Shown piece after piece: positions 1 to 7,010 of a DNA stretch of 55,982 nucleotides. The translations under genes were made by a program, and so were the position numbers. The DNA is from Desulfuromonas sp. (GTDB lineage Bacteria; Desulfobacterota; Desulfuromonadia; Desulfuromonadales; Geopsychrobacteraceae): assembly GCA_002868865.1 (NCBI GenBank), contig PKUC01000080.1:1-55982 (forward strand), in the 5' to 3' direction. How positions within the stretch are numbered: position 1 is the stretch's first letter; each line of letters opens with the position of its first letter. The notes below the pieces were generated by a model. That model was not told where the DNA came from. It searched no databases and saw nothing but the letters and a program-made list of their open reading frames with translations.

Positions 1-37
1 GGAGACCGGAGGCGGTGGAAGCGACAAAGGAATCAAG

Positions 38-112
38 TTAGCGCCAGAGCAAAAAACCAACTCTCAGGTTAGCATTACTGAGATCGGCATTCTCAAGCTG
101 AACACCTTCCAT
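38..112 (-). pseudogene. Possible pentapeptide-repeat remnant
   Basis: A 24-codon frame on the minus strand, opened by ATG at 112 and closed by TAA at 40-38, contains consecutive five-residue units of the pentapeptide-repeat kind (VQLEN, ADLSN, ANLRV). A stop lies four codons upstream of the ATG, so no longer protein is possible in this frame. A plus-strand frame over the same bases (2-138) is also open and ends at TAA, and could instead be the tail of a gene entering from the left. I cannot decide between a decayed pentapeptide gene, a gene tail and chance. Confidence 0.25.
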
Positions 113-118
113 TGTATT

Positions 119-141
119 GGTGATTTAACGGTTTAATCACC
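119..141. repeat. Short inverted repeat upstream of the channel gene
   Basis: The arms GGTGATT and AATCACC enclose a 9-base AT-rich centre. No T-run follows on either strand, so it does not look like an intrinsic terminator. It lies about 80 bases upstream of the candidate promoter of the channel gene and could be a protein-binding site. Apart from this and the pentapeptide-like fragment, I see nothing in bases 1-220. Confidence 0.35.
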
Positions 142-222
142 GAAACAATAAGTCAAAAAACCTAATGTCAGCCTAAAAAAACGTGGCTGTGACAGGACAG
201 CAGCAGACTGCGTAAACTAAAC

Positions 223-252
223 TTGTATCTAGGGAACAGGCTCCGCTACACT
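223..252 (+). promoter_or_regulatory. Candidate sigma-70 promoter of the channel gene
   Basis: A TTGTAT box at 223-228 and a TACACT box at 247-252 are separated by 18 bases and lie about 38 bases upstream of the chosen ATG at 290. Both boxes depart from consensus, so this is a weak call based on spacing and position. Confidence 0.3.
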
Positions 253-289
253 GTCATTCTATTGTGACCTCTTGGTACATGGATATTCG

Positions 290-1990
290 ATGAAATTTTT
301 GACCAGCCAGCTGCTCTCACTCCTTGTCCCGGCACGCGCCCGTCCCAATATCCGGGCGCTGGTCAGTTATTCTGTCCTGCTTGTGGTGACTGTGGCGCTC
401 TTTGCCGTCGGCTTCCACCTGATCATGTACCACTTCGAGGGGCAGGAGCACTCCTGGCTCACGGGCGTTTACTGGGCCCTTACGGTCATGACGACCCTCG
501 GTTTCGGCGACATCACCTTCCACACCGATGTGGGGCGCATGTTCAGCATCGTGGTTCTGCTGACCGGCGTTGTGCTGCTTTTGATCGTCCTTCCCTTTGT
601 TTTTATCCGCTTCTTTTACGCACCCTGGATGGAAGCGCGGATGCGCTTTCATGCACCCAGGGCAGTCCCCTCCGAGACGCGGGGGCACGTCATCCTGTGC
701 GGGCTGGACAGTCTGGCCACGGCGCTGATGGCACGGCTGCGACTGCACAACATTCCCCATTTTGTCATCGAACCGGACCCGGTTAAAGCGGTGCAACTGC
801 ACATCGACGGTCTGCCGGTGGTCACCGGCCGCGTGGAGGACCGGACGACCTATGAGGCGCTGCAGGTGGCACAGGCCCGGATGGTGATCGCCAACGCCAG
901 CGACACCGTCAATACCAATATCACCCTGACGATCCGGGATGTCTGCTCCCAGGTCCCCATCGCTGCGGTGGCAGAACACGAGCAGTCCATCGATCTGTTG
1001 GAATTGACCGGCAGCAATCACGTGCTGCCACTGAAACTTCAACTGGGAGAGAATCTGGCCAACCGCGTCAACGCCGGGCATGTCCACTGTCACGTGGTCG
1101 GACGGCTGGGAGATATCCAGATTGCGGAGTTTCCGGTGCACAATACCCCGCTGGTCGGACGACCACTGCGCGACGTGCAGCTCCGCGAAAGTTTTGGATT
1201 GAATGTCGTGGCGGTCTGGGAACGGGGGCGCATGGTGCCGGTCACCCCGGATACCGTTCTCGTCGACGGCAGCTTCCCGGTGGTGATGGGATCGGCAGAG
1301 CAGATCACCAGTCTCGACACCTACCTGGTGATCTACAATACCAACTTCAACCCGGTCCTTGTGATCGGAGGCGGCAAGGTCGGCTGTGCCACCAGCCAAA
1401 CCCTCCGCAGCCGGGGGGTCACGGTTCATATGATCGAACGGGAGGAGTCCCTACGGCATTCTCTGAAAGGGGTTGCCGACAAGGTGTTCATCGGCGATGC
1501 CGCAGACCGGGAGCTGATTATGGACGCCGGCCTGGCCGAGGCCCCCAGCGTGCTGCTCAGTACCAACGACGACGCCATGAACATCTACCTGGCGGTCTAT
1601 TACCGTCGTCTCAATCCCGAGCTGCGGGTCATCAGCCGTATCACCCACGAGCGCAACATCGAGGCGATCCACCGGGCCGGTGCCGACTTTGTCTTAAGCT
1701 ATTCGTCGCTGGGCGCAGAAGCCGTCATGTCGCTGCTGCAGAATAGGGAATCGGTCATTCTGGGGGAGGGGTTCGATATCTTCTATGTTCCCACGCCTGA
1801 GGTTCTGGCCGGGCAACTGCTGGTCGACAGCCATATCCGTTCGCGGACCGGTCTCAACGTGCTGGCATTGCGTCAGCCCGATGGCGGGGTTGCTCCGGTG
1901 ACTGCGGCAACGGTCCTTGAGGCGGAGTCTGAACTGGTGATGTTGGGGAATGAAGCCCAGCGCCAGAGCTTCATCAAGGTATTTAAATGA
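290..1990 (+). CDS. Two-transmembrane ion channel with tandem RCK (TrkA-N/TrkA-C) domains
   Basis: The 566-residue product is a Kch-type potassium-channel-like protein of the inner membrane. An N-terminal pair of hydrophobic helices flanks a pore loop with the selectivity-filter-like motif TMTTLGFGD; GFGD resembles the GYGD of K+ channels. Two cytoplasmic nucleotide-binding RCK modules follow: the first begins near HVILCGLD, and the second has a clear Rossmann glycine motif (VIGGGKVG), each followed by a TrkA-C-like segment. Such RCK pairs gate the pore in response to ligands such as NAD(H), ATP or ions. The ATG at 290 is preferred over an in-frame TTG six codons earlier because the hydrophobic segment starts soon after it. 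The gene is monocistronic and converges on the downstream minus-strand gene. Confidence 0.85.
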   Translation: MKFLTSQLLSLLVPARARPNIRALVSYSVLLVVTVALFAVGFHLIMYHFEGQEHSWLTGVYWALTVMTTLGFGDITFHTDVGRMFSIVVLLTGVVLLLIVLPFVFIRFFYAPWMEARMRFHAPRAVPSETRGHVILCGLDSLATALMARLRLHNIPHFVIEPDPVKAVQLHIDGLPVVTGRVEDRTTYEALQVAQARMVIANASDTVNTNITLTIRDVCSQVPIAAVAEHEQSIDLLELTGSNHVLPLKLQLGENLANRVNAGHVHCHVVGRLGDIQIAEFPVHNTPLVGRPLRDVQLRESFGLNVVAVWERGRMVPVTPDTVLVDGSFPVVMGSAEQITSLDTYLVIYNTNFNPVLVIGGGKVGCATSQTLRSRGVTVHMIEREESLRHSLKGVADKVFIGDAADRELIMDAGLAEAPSVLLSTNDDAMNIYLAVYYRRLNPELRVISRITHERNIEAIHRAGADFVLSYSSLGAEAVMSLLQNRESVILGEGFDIFYVPTPEVLAGQLLVDSHIRSRTGLNVLALRQPDGGVAPVTAATVLEAESELVMLGNEAQRQSFIKVFK

Positions 1991-2040
1991 TGGCCGACAC
2001 CCGGCTGTCGACGCTCACGTCCTGCGCTGGGCGTTTTTTT
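1955..2040 (+). terminator. Probable intrinsic terminator of the channel gene, long-loop form
   Basis: The 9-base arms GCCCAGCGC (1955-1963) and GCGCTGGGC (2024-2032) are perfectly complementary and followed by seven T residues (2034-2040). The left arm lies inside the 3' end of the channel gene and the loop is long, with a smaller CGACA/TGTCG hairpin inside it. It overlaps the 3' end of the convergent minus-strand gene. Confidence 0.45.
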
Positions 2041-2698
2041 CTGCCACCCAGACTGCATGCCGATAACCGCCCTTGCCGGGTCGTTCACAGCGCACTGTAA
2101 AACCGCCGGCAGAAAGACGGTTTTCAAAACCGGCGTCCGGATTTTCTCCCCAGATAGCGAACAGGCCGCCCGTCTTCAAGGCGGCGCGACACTGAGCGAT
2201 CGCTCGGCTGCCGTAGAGCGGGTCGTTGCGGCGATCGGTCTGCGGACCGGGACCACGGTAGAGGTCGTAGATGATCGCGTCGAAACTCTCTTTTTCCGCC
2301 GCTTTCACCAGTTCGGCGACATCACCAATGGTCACGGTCACCCGCGGATCGGACGCAGCCCCATCGGTCAGCTCCGCGAGAGGACCACAGCACCATCTTT
2401 TGATCTGCGGATTCAATTCAGCAACGACAACCGTAGCGGTTTCCGGCAATTCGTCCAGCACCGCGCGCAGAGTGATCGCCATCCCCAGACCGCCGACCAA
2501 GACACGTGGTTGCGGATGAGTCTTCAGCCCCCGACACCCGAGTTTGCCGAGGGCAATTTCAGAGCGCTGCGCCTTGCTGTTCATCAGAATCTGCGAACCG
2601 ACGGTGATCAGAAAGTCGCCCTTGCCCCGCTTACGCAGTTCAAGGACACCCTCATCATCGGTTTCAAAGCGGTCGAGAACCTGCCAGGGGATTGCCAT
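2015..2698 (-). CDS. Spermidine synthase-like (SpeE-fold) protein
   Basis: The 227-residue protein has the Rossmann methyltransferase/aminopropyltransferase fold. The motif VLVGGLGMAITLRAVL near residue 85 corresponds to the nucleotide-binding glycine loop, the acidic end of the next strand is VVVAELNP, and DVAEL plus DAIIYDLY follow as the expected third and fourth motifs. It is shorter than authentic spermidine synthases (about 280-300 residues) and I see no clear polyamine-binding N-terminal beta domain, so the substrate may not be putrescine. Annotation pipelines usually label such proteins spermidine synthase-like. The ATG at 2698 has the purine-rich sequence GGAGATAAC in front of it. 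It stands alone downstream of the ABC-F gene. Confidence 0.6.
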   Translation of the reverse strand: MAIPWQVLDRFETDDEGVLELRKRGKGDFLITVGSQILMNSKAQRSEIALGKLGCRGLKTHPQPRVLVGGLGMAITLRAVLDELPETATVVVAELNPQIKRWCCGPLAELTDGAASDPRVTVTIGDVAELVKAAEKESFDAIIYDLYRGPGPQTDRRNDPLYGSRAIAQCRAALKTGGLFAIWGENPDAGFENRLSAGGFTVRCERPGKGGYRHAVWVAEKNAQRRT

Positions 2699-2711
2699 AG
2701 TTATCTCCGTT

Positions 2712-2740
2712 GGGACAGGCTCGCAGAGTGTGCCTGTCCC
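2712..2740. repeat. Hairpin between the ABC-F and SpeE-like genes
   Basis: The perfect 9-bp arms GGGACAGGC and GCCTGTCCC enclose an 11-base loop, and a third copy of GGACAGGC lies at 2786-2793. There is no T-run, so it is not a typical intrinsic terminator. It sits just upstream of the SpeE-like start and downstream of the ABC-F stop and may be a leader structure or RNA-processing element. Confidence 0.4.
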
Positions 2741-2810
2741 TCTTGTAAAGCCAAAACCGGCGGGGGTGTTCCGCTGCGAAGAACAGGACAGGCATCTGCG
2801 GAGTCAGTCC

Positions 2811-4445
2811 CTATAACTTCAGGTCTATTTCACCCTGATAATGTTCGTTCCGTATCTTGGCCACTTCACCACTTTCCAGATATTCCTCAAAGGTCAGCAT
2901 CCGGTCGATAAAACCGGTCGGGGTAAATTCAATAATCCGGTTGGCCACGGTGGACAGAAACTTGTGGTCATGACTGGTGAAGAGGATCACTTCGGAAAAC
3001 GAGATCAGGCCGTTGTTCAGTGCGGTAATCGACTCCAGATCAAGGTGATTGGTGGGCTCATCAAAAACCAACACATTCGCCTCGGTCAACATCATTTTTG
3101 CCAGCATGCAGCGGACCCTTTCCCCTCCGGAAAGGACCGTCGACATCTTTTTTGCCTCGTCACCGGAAAAGAGCATCCGCCCCAGAAAGCCACGGGCAAA
3201 ACTTTCTCCCTCAGTCGGCGCGAACTGGAGCAGCCAGTCGACCAGGCTCAGATCTTTTGTAAAATAACTGCTGTTGTCGATAGGGAAAAACGCCGGGGTG
3301 ATGGTCACTCCCCAGCGGTAACTGCCGCTGTCAGGCGTGATCTCCCCTGCCAGAATCTGCAGCAGGGTGGTTTTGGTCAGGCTGTCTCCGCCGATAAAAG
3401 TGACCTTGTCCCCCTTGCCCACGGTCAGGCTGAAATTGTCGAGCACCTTGACCCCGTCGATGGTTTTGCACAAGTCTTTGATTTCGAGGATGATATCGCC
3501 ACAGGCCCGTTCCGGCTTGAACACAACAAAGGGGTACTTGCGCGAAGAGACCGGCATATCCTCAATCGTCAGCTTTTCCAGCAATTTCTTGCGGGAGGTA
3601 GCCTGCTTGGCCTTGGACGCATTGGAGGAGAACCGCTGGATAAACTCTTTGAGCTCGTTGGCCTTATCGGTCACCTTGCGGTTCTCTTCCTGCTTCTGCT
3701 TCAGTGCCAGCTGGCTGGCTTCGTACCAGAAATCATAGTTGCCGACATAGACGGTGATTTTGCCGAAGTCGATATCGGCCACGTGGGTACAGACCTGGTT
3801 GAGAAAGTGCCGGTCGTGGGATACGACGATGACGGTATTCTGAAAGCGGGCGAGAAAATCTTCGAGCCACTGGATCGATTTCAGATCGAGGTGGTTGGTC
3901 GGCTCATCGAGCAGCAGCACGTCCGGATTGCCGAACAGGGCCTGGGCCAGCAACACCCGGACTTTTTCGCCCCCTTCGAGCTCCTTCATCTGCAGGCTGC
4001 GCAGTTCTTCTCCGATACCGAGGCCGTTGAGCAGCACAGCCGCTTCACTCTCCGCCTCGTAGCCATTCATCTCGGCAAACTCGGCCTCCAGTTCACCGGA
4101 GCGAACCCCATCCTCCTCGGTGAATTCGCTCTTGGCGTAGATCGCCTCCCGCTCGGCCTTGACCTTGAACAGCCGCTCGTGCCCCATCATCACGGTGTCG
4201 ATGACACTGTGATCATCAAAAGCAAAGTGATCCTGACGCAACATGGCGATCCGTTCCCCGCTACCGACCGAAATGCTGCCCTTATCCCCTTCAAGCTCTC
4301 CAGCGAGGATTTTCAGAAAAGTCGATTTGCCGGCTCCGTTGGCTCCGATTAGTCCGTAGCAGTTGCCCGGAACAAACTTGATATTGACGTCTTTAAAGAT
4401 GACCCGTTTGCCATAGGCGAGGGCGACATTGTGTGCGCTGATCAT
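2811..4445 (-). CDS. ABC-F family ATPase, YkpA/YbiT-like
   Basis: The 544-residue soluble twin-ATPase belongs to the ABC-F group, which acts on ribosomes during translation and has no membrane domain. The first nucleotide-binding domain has Walker A GANGAGKST near residue 34, signature LEGGEK and Walker B LLLDEPTNHLD. A charged linker rich in K/E follows, as in the P-site tRNA-interaction motif region. The second domain has signature LSGGERVR, Walker B VFDEPTNHLD and H-loop SHD, but its Walker A is degenerate (GGDSLTKTT, Thr for the Gly before Lys). B. subtilis YkpA-type relatives, as I recall them, also carry a degenerate xKTT here. The start is placed at 4445 because homology begins there (MISAHNVALAYG); an in-frame upstream extension is unlike the family. 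The 182-base leader holds two small GC hairpins. Confidence 0.9.
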   Translation of the reverse strand: MISAHNVALAYGKRVIFKDVNIKFVPGNCYGLIGANGAGKSTFLKILAGELEGDKGSISVGSGERIAMLRQDHFAFDDHSVIDTVMMGHERLFKVKAEREAIYAKSEFTEEDGVRSGELEAEFAEMNGYEAESEAAVLLNGLGIGEELRSLQMKELEGGEKVRVLLAQALFGNPDVLLLDEPTNHLDLKSIQWLEDFLARFQNTVIVVSHDRHFLNQVCTHVADIDFGKITVYVGNYDFWYEASQLALKQKQEENRKVTDKANELKEFIQRFSSNASKAKQATSRKKLLEKLTIEDMPVSSRKYPFVVFKPERACGDIILEIKDLCKTIDGVKVLDNFSLTVGKGDKVTFIGGDSLTKTTLLQILAGEITPDSGSYRWGVTITPAFFPIDNSSYFTKDLSLVDWLLQFAPTEGESFARGFLGRMLFSGDEAKKMSTVLSGGERVRCMLAKMMLTEANVLVFDEPTNHLDLESITALNNGLISFSEVILFTSHDHKFLSTVANRIIEFTPTGFIDRMLTFEEYLESGEVAKIRNEHYQGEIDLKL

Positions 4446-4627
4446 ATGGATGCTGACTTTCTCGATAAAGCGGGGCGGAGCCCCTGCTGCTGATGCTTTT
4501 TGCCTCAAAAATGACAAAAGCCCTCTTTTCAGCGGACCGCTGATCAAGACGGCTTCTGTATCTGGTGGCCTCACTCCCTCCAAACAGACAGAACAGCGCA
4601 CACTATCGAGCATTCGGGCGGGATCTG

Positions 4628-5068
4628 TCAAGCCTTGTCGATATCCACCAACTGCAGGGCAAAGGTCAGATCACACCCGGCCAGGTCGTGATTGCCATCG
4701 AGCAAAACGGTCTGCTCGTCCACCGACCTGATGCGCATAGTCCGCTGCTCGTTGCCTCCCAGTTCGATGTCCAGTTTCTGGCCGATCCGCAGCTCCCGAT
4801 CCGCGGGGAACATCTCGCGGGGCACCTTCAGTAAATTCGCCTCGAGCCGCTCGCCATAGGCCTGCTCTTTGCTCAGAACAATATTCTTCACCGCACCGAC
4901 AGTCATGCCGATGATCTCCTCTTCCAGTGCGGAAAAAACCTCCTGCTGGCCGAGGGTAAAGGTCAGCGGCTGATCGCCGTCGCGCTGATCGAAGATACGG
5001 CCGTTATCCAGGGTGCCGATATAATAGACGGTGACTCGGTCACCGCTTGCGGCCTGCTGCATAGTCAA
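4628..5068 (-). CDS. slyD: SlyD-like FKBP-type peptidyl-prolyl cis-trans isomerase
   Basis: The 146-residue cytoplasmic FKBP catalyses proline isomerisation and acts as a chaperone. The FKBP core is visible at the N-terminus (VTVYYIGTLDNGRIFDQ) and C-terminus (LDGNHDLAGCDLTFALQL), with the chaperone insert-in-flap between them (AYGERLEANLLKVPREMF), which is the SlyD arrangement. The histidine-rich metal-binding tail of E. coli SlyD is missing, so a nickel role in hydrogenase maturation cannot be assumed. The ATG overlaps the stop of the macrodomain gene by four bases (5065-5068), indicating translational coupling and making it the distal gene of the dra operon. Confidence 0.85.
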   Translation of the reverse strand: MTMQQAASGDRVTVYYIGTLDNGRIFDQRDGDQPLTFTLGQQEVFSALEEEIIGMTVGAVKNIVLSKEQAYGERLEANLLKVPREMFPADRELRIGQKLDIELGGNEQRTMRIRSVDEQTVLLDGNHDLAGCDLTFALQLVDIDKA

Positions 5069-5502
5069 TTCTCCTCACTGGTAATGACCAAAAACCGGTC
5101 ATCAAAATACCGCGCCAACATCCGGTGTACATCCGGCCATTCCAGGCCGCCACCACCGCACCCGGGTCTCGGCACGACGACCGTCGACCAACCCTTGTAA
5201 TCGGTCAGTTCGACCAGTTCGCGACAGGATTGTTCAATCAAAGCGAACTGCGGTACCTCCAGAGGGCTGTTTTCTACCGGAAAGCTGACAATCCGGTGAC
5301 CGAGATCAAACACATGGTTGCCGTGCATCTGAATCTGCTGTCCCAGATGCCAGGCCAGCTGTGGAAAGCGATCCCTCGCCTGCCGAGCGCATCCACGCGG
5401 CATGTCGCAGGCTCCGTCCCGACTTACACTGCCTCCGGTGGTAATGGCGATGACCTCGCCCCGTTGATGATAGCTCCACAGATCTCCGACCACGTTCTGC
5501 AT
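5065..5502 (-). CDS. Macrodomain (ADP-ribose-binding) protein in the dra operon
   Basis: This 145-residue protein resembles stand-alone macrodomains of the ALC1/TARG1-like type. The N-terminus MQNVVGDLW and the strand VIAITTGGSVSRDGACDMPRGCARQ fit the macrodomain pattern of a short strand, a ligand-binding loop with a conserved acidic/Gly pair and a helix; the C-terminal loop VVVPRPGCGGGGLEW fits the phosphate-binding glycine loop of the family (P-x-x-G-C-G-x-G-G-L-x-W). Macrodomains bind ADP-ribose and some hydrolyse ADP-ribosyl-protein or O-acetyl-ADP-ribose bonds. The ATG at 5502 is four bases after the stop of the upstream small gene. Its place between draG and slyD suggests a role in ADP-ribose metabolism linked to nitrogenase control; that role is inferred. 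Confidence 0.75.
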   Translation of the reverse strand: MQNVVGDLWSYHQRGEVIAITTGGSVSRDGACDMPRGCARQARDRFPQLAWHLGQQIQMHGNHVFDLGHRIVSFPVENSPLEVPQFALIEQSCRELVELTDYKGWSTVVVPRPGCGGGGLEWPDVHRMLARYFDDRFLVITSEEN

Positions 5503-5506
5503 AGCT

Positions 5507-5806
5507 CTATCCCTGCGCAAGAATATCCGACATCACCGCAACCAGATAATCGAACACCTCTTCGCGGCTGACGATAAAACCGGGCATTTCATTGATCAGC
5601 ACTTCTTCGAGACGGTTAAGAACATCACCATCGACGCTGTCCAGCGTATCCATCACCGCGTCGAGCATCGGAATCACTTCGTACTGATCCTCGCGATCGA
5701 AGGGGTGCGGATCGGGCTTGCCGCTGAACTTCGGCTGCTGGCGGGTTTCTTTGATCCGCGGATACTTGTAATAGAGGTCCGAAGGTTTGATTGAAAGTGC
5801 CATCAT
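5507..5806 (-). CDS. Small acidic protein of unknown function in the dra operon (draB position)
   Basis: I do not recognise a family for this 99-residue protein (98 if the second of two adjacent ATGs is used). It begins with a basic, proline-containing segment (SIKPSDLYYKYPRIKETRQ) and continues as an acidic, probably helical domain (VIPMLDAVMDTLDSV, then LNRLEEVLINEMPGF). There is no signal peptide or membrane helix. The start lies one base after the draG stop codon (TGA at 5810-5808), so the two genes are translationally coupled. Rhodospirillum rubrum has a third gene, draB, after draT and draG; the position matches, but I cannot claim homology from the sequence alone. Confidence 0.8.
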   Translation of the reverse strand: MMALSIKPSDLYYKYPRIKETRQQPKFSGKPDPHPFDREDQYEVIPMLDAVMDTLDSVDGDVLNRLEEVLINEMPGFIVSREEVFDYLVAVMSDILAQG

Positions 5807-5807
5807 C

Positions 5808-6968
5808 TCACCGACAGCTTGTCTTGCAGGAGCAGGATTTTGCCGCGCACACCGGGCGGCCGATACCGTCACTTTCTGCCTGATAACGCTCCAGACTGTC
5901 CGACAGCACAAACCAGGCGCCGTCACACTCCTGTCCCTTCAAGATTCCTCGCTTGATGTGCATCAAAACATTGAGGGGCGTGGTGTTAAGCTGCTGGGCA
6001 ACGGCTGCGGCCGGGATCAATTCAATACTGGGTTTCATCTCATCTCCTTGCTTTTGGGTCTGCGCGGCAACGGGCTTCTGCTGTGACCAGCCAGATAGCC
6101 GCACCAGCCGCGGTGACAGATATTCGATCTCTTTTTTGATGTGTTTATCCAGTTTGCGCACCCACTGTCGCGGAAACTGCTCAGGGCCGTAAAACGCCCC
6201 AGCGATCATCCCGGCAATGGCGCCGGTGGTATCGGCATCCCCCCCCTGATTAACGACACCCACCAGACAGTCTTCGAAACTATCGGTGGTAAACAGGTAA
6301 TGAAAAACGGTCTGCATGGTCTCGACGACATACCCGGAGGCTTTTCCCCGGTAATCGTTGAACTGAAAATTGGGATAGCGCGCCACCAGTCGCGCCGCCT
6401 GCTGGCGCAGTTCATCCTTATCGGCCCCCGTAATCGCCGCCTGCGTCATCCGTCCGACGCAGAGACAGGCGGCATCGGACAGCGGATGATGATGAGTGAG
6501 CCGCGCCTGCTGCAGCGCGCAGCGTTTCAGTTCGCGATCATCACCCAGAGTCAGCAGCGCCACCGGAGCCATCCGCATCACCGCGCCGTTGCCGGCGTCC
6601 CAATCGTTTTGCGGCATCTCCAGCAGACCCTTGTTCATATAGGTCCTGATCCCTTTGCGCACCGTGGAACCGATATCGATCGGCTTGTTCTTCATCCAGG
6701 CGACAAAACTGTCGGCAATCAGCTTCAGCTCCCATCGTCCACGCAACAGCACCACCCGGGCAATCGCCAGCGACATCTCGGTATCATCGGTAACCTGTCC
6801 CGGCTTGATCCCCAGCCAGCCGCCGCCGCGGATCTTGTTGTGCACCTTGTAGGTCGCCTGAATCTCCCGCGGAGACATAAACTCCGTAGTCGCCCCCAGC
6901 GCGTCACCCAGCGCCAAACCGAGAAACGCACCGTAAGCCCGCATCTGCAGCTGCTCTATATCACTCAT
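5808..6968 (-). CDS. draG: Dinitrogenase reductase-activating ADP-ribosylglycohydrolase DraG with C-terminal HTH/Cys-rich extension
   Basis: The first ~300 of 386 residues are an ADP-ribosylglycohydrolase that removes ADP-ribose from the modified arginine of NifH and so reactivates nitrogenase. Visible motifs are LGDALGATTEF, the metal-binding TDDTE near residue 60, the conserved GNGAVMRM, and NQGGDADTTGAIAG, the second metal-binding segment (GGDxDT). Family members are usually about 300 residues. The extra C-terminus (311-386) looks like an excisionase/MerR-type helix-turn-helix (AAAVAQQLNTTPLNVLMHIK, ending in a short wing) followed by a tail with four cysteines (C-x4-C-x-C-x3-C). An internal ATG at 6038 has a strong Shine-Dalgarno. 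The start at 6968 fits the family N-terminus; draT ends 42 bases upstream. Confidence 0.92.
   Translation of the reverse strand: MSDIEQLQMRAYGAFLGLALGDALGATTEFMSPREIQATYKVHNKIRGGGWLGIKPGQVTDDTEMSLAIARVVLLRGRWELKLIADSFVAWMKNKPIDIGSTVRKGIRTYMNKGLLEMPQNDWDAGNGAVMRMAPVALLTLGDDRELKRCALQQARLTHHHPLSDAACLCVGRMTQAAITGADKDELRQQAARLVARYPNFQFNDYRGKASGYVVETMQTVFHYLFTTDSFEDCLVGVVNQGGDADTTGAIAGMIAGAFYGPEQFPRQWVRKLDKHIKKEIEYLSPRLVRLSGWSQQKPVAAQTQKQGDEMKPSIELIPAAAVAQQLNTTPLNVLMHIKRGILKGQECDGAWFVLSDSLERYQAESDGIGRPVCAAKSCSCKTSCR
6036..6050 (-). promoter_or_regulatory. Internal Shine-Dalgarno and in-frame ATG inside draG
   Basis: Read on the minus strand, AAGGAGATGAG stands directly before an in-frame ATG at 6038-6036; GGAG is five bases from the ATG. 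This is at least as good as any gene-start ribosome site nearby and falls exactly at the junction between the DraG domain and the C-terminal helix-turn-helix. Initiation here would give a separate 76-residue HTH/cysteine-rich protein (6038-5808) in the same frame. Confidence 0.6.
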
Positions 6969-7010
6969 AAATCGGCCACCGCTGAATCCGGTCTGTCCAA
7001 AACACCCGCA

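Noticed and set aside
317-1429. Long antisense frame over the channel gene
   Set aside because: Low-complexity, His/Asp-rich translation with no family features; the plus-strand channel has clear domains over the same bases.
2841-4352. 503-codon plus-strand frame over the ABC-F gene
   Set aside because: It is a shadow of the minus-strand ATPase, which has complete Walker and signature motifs.
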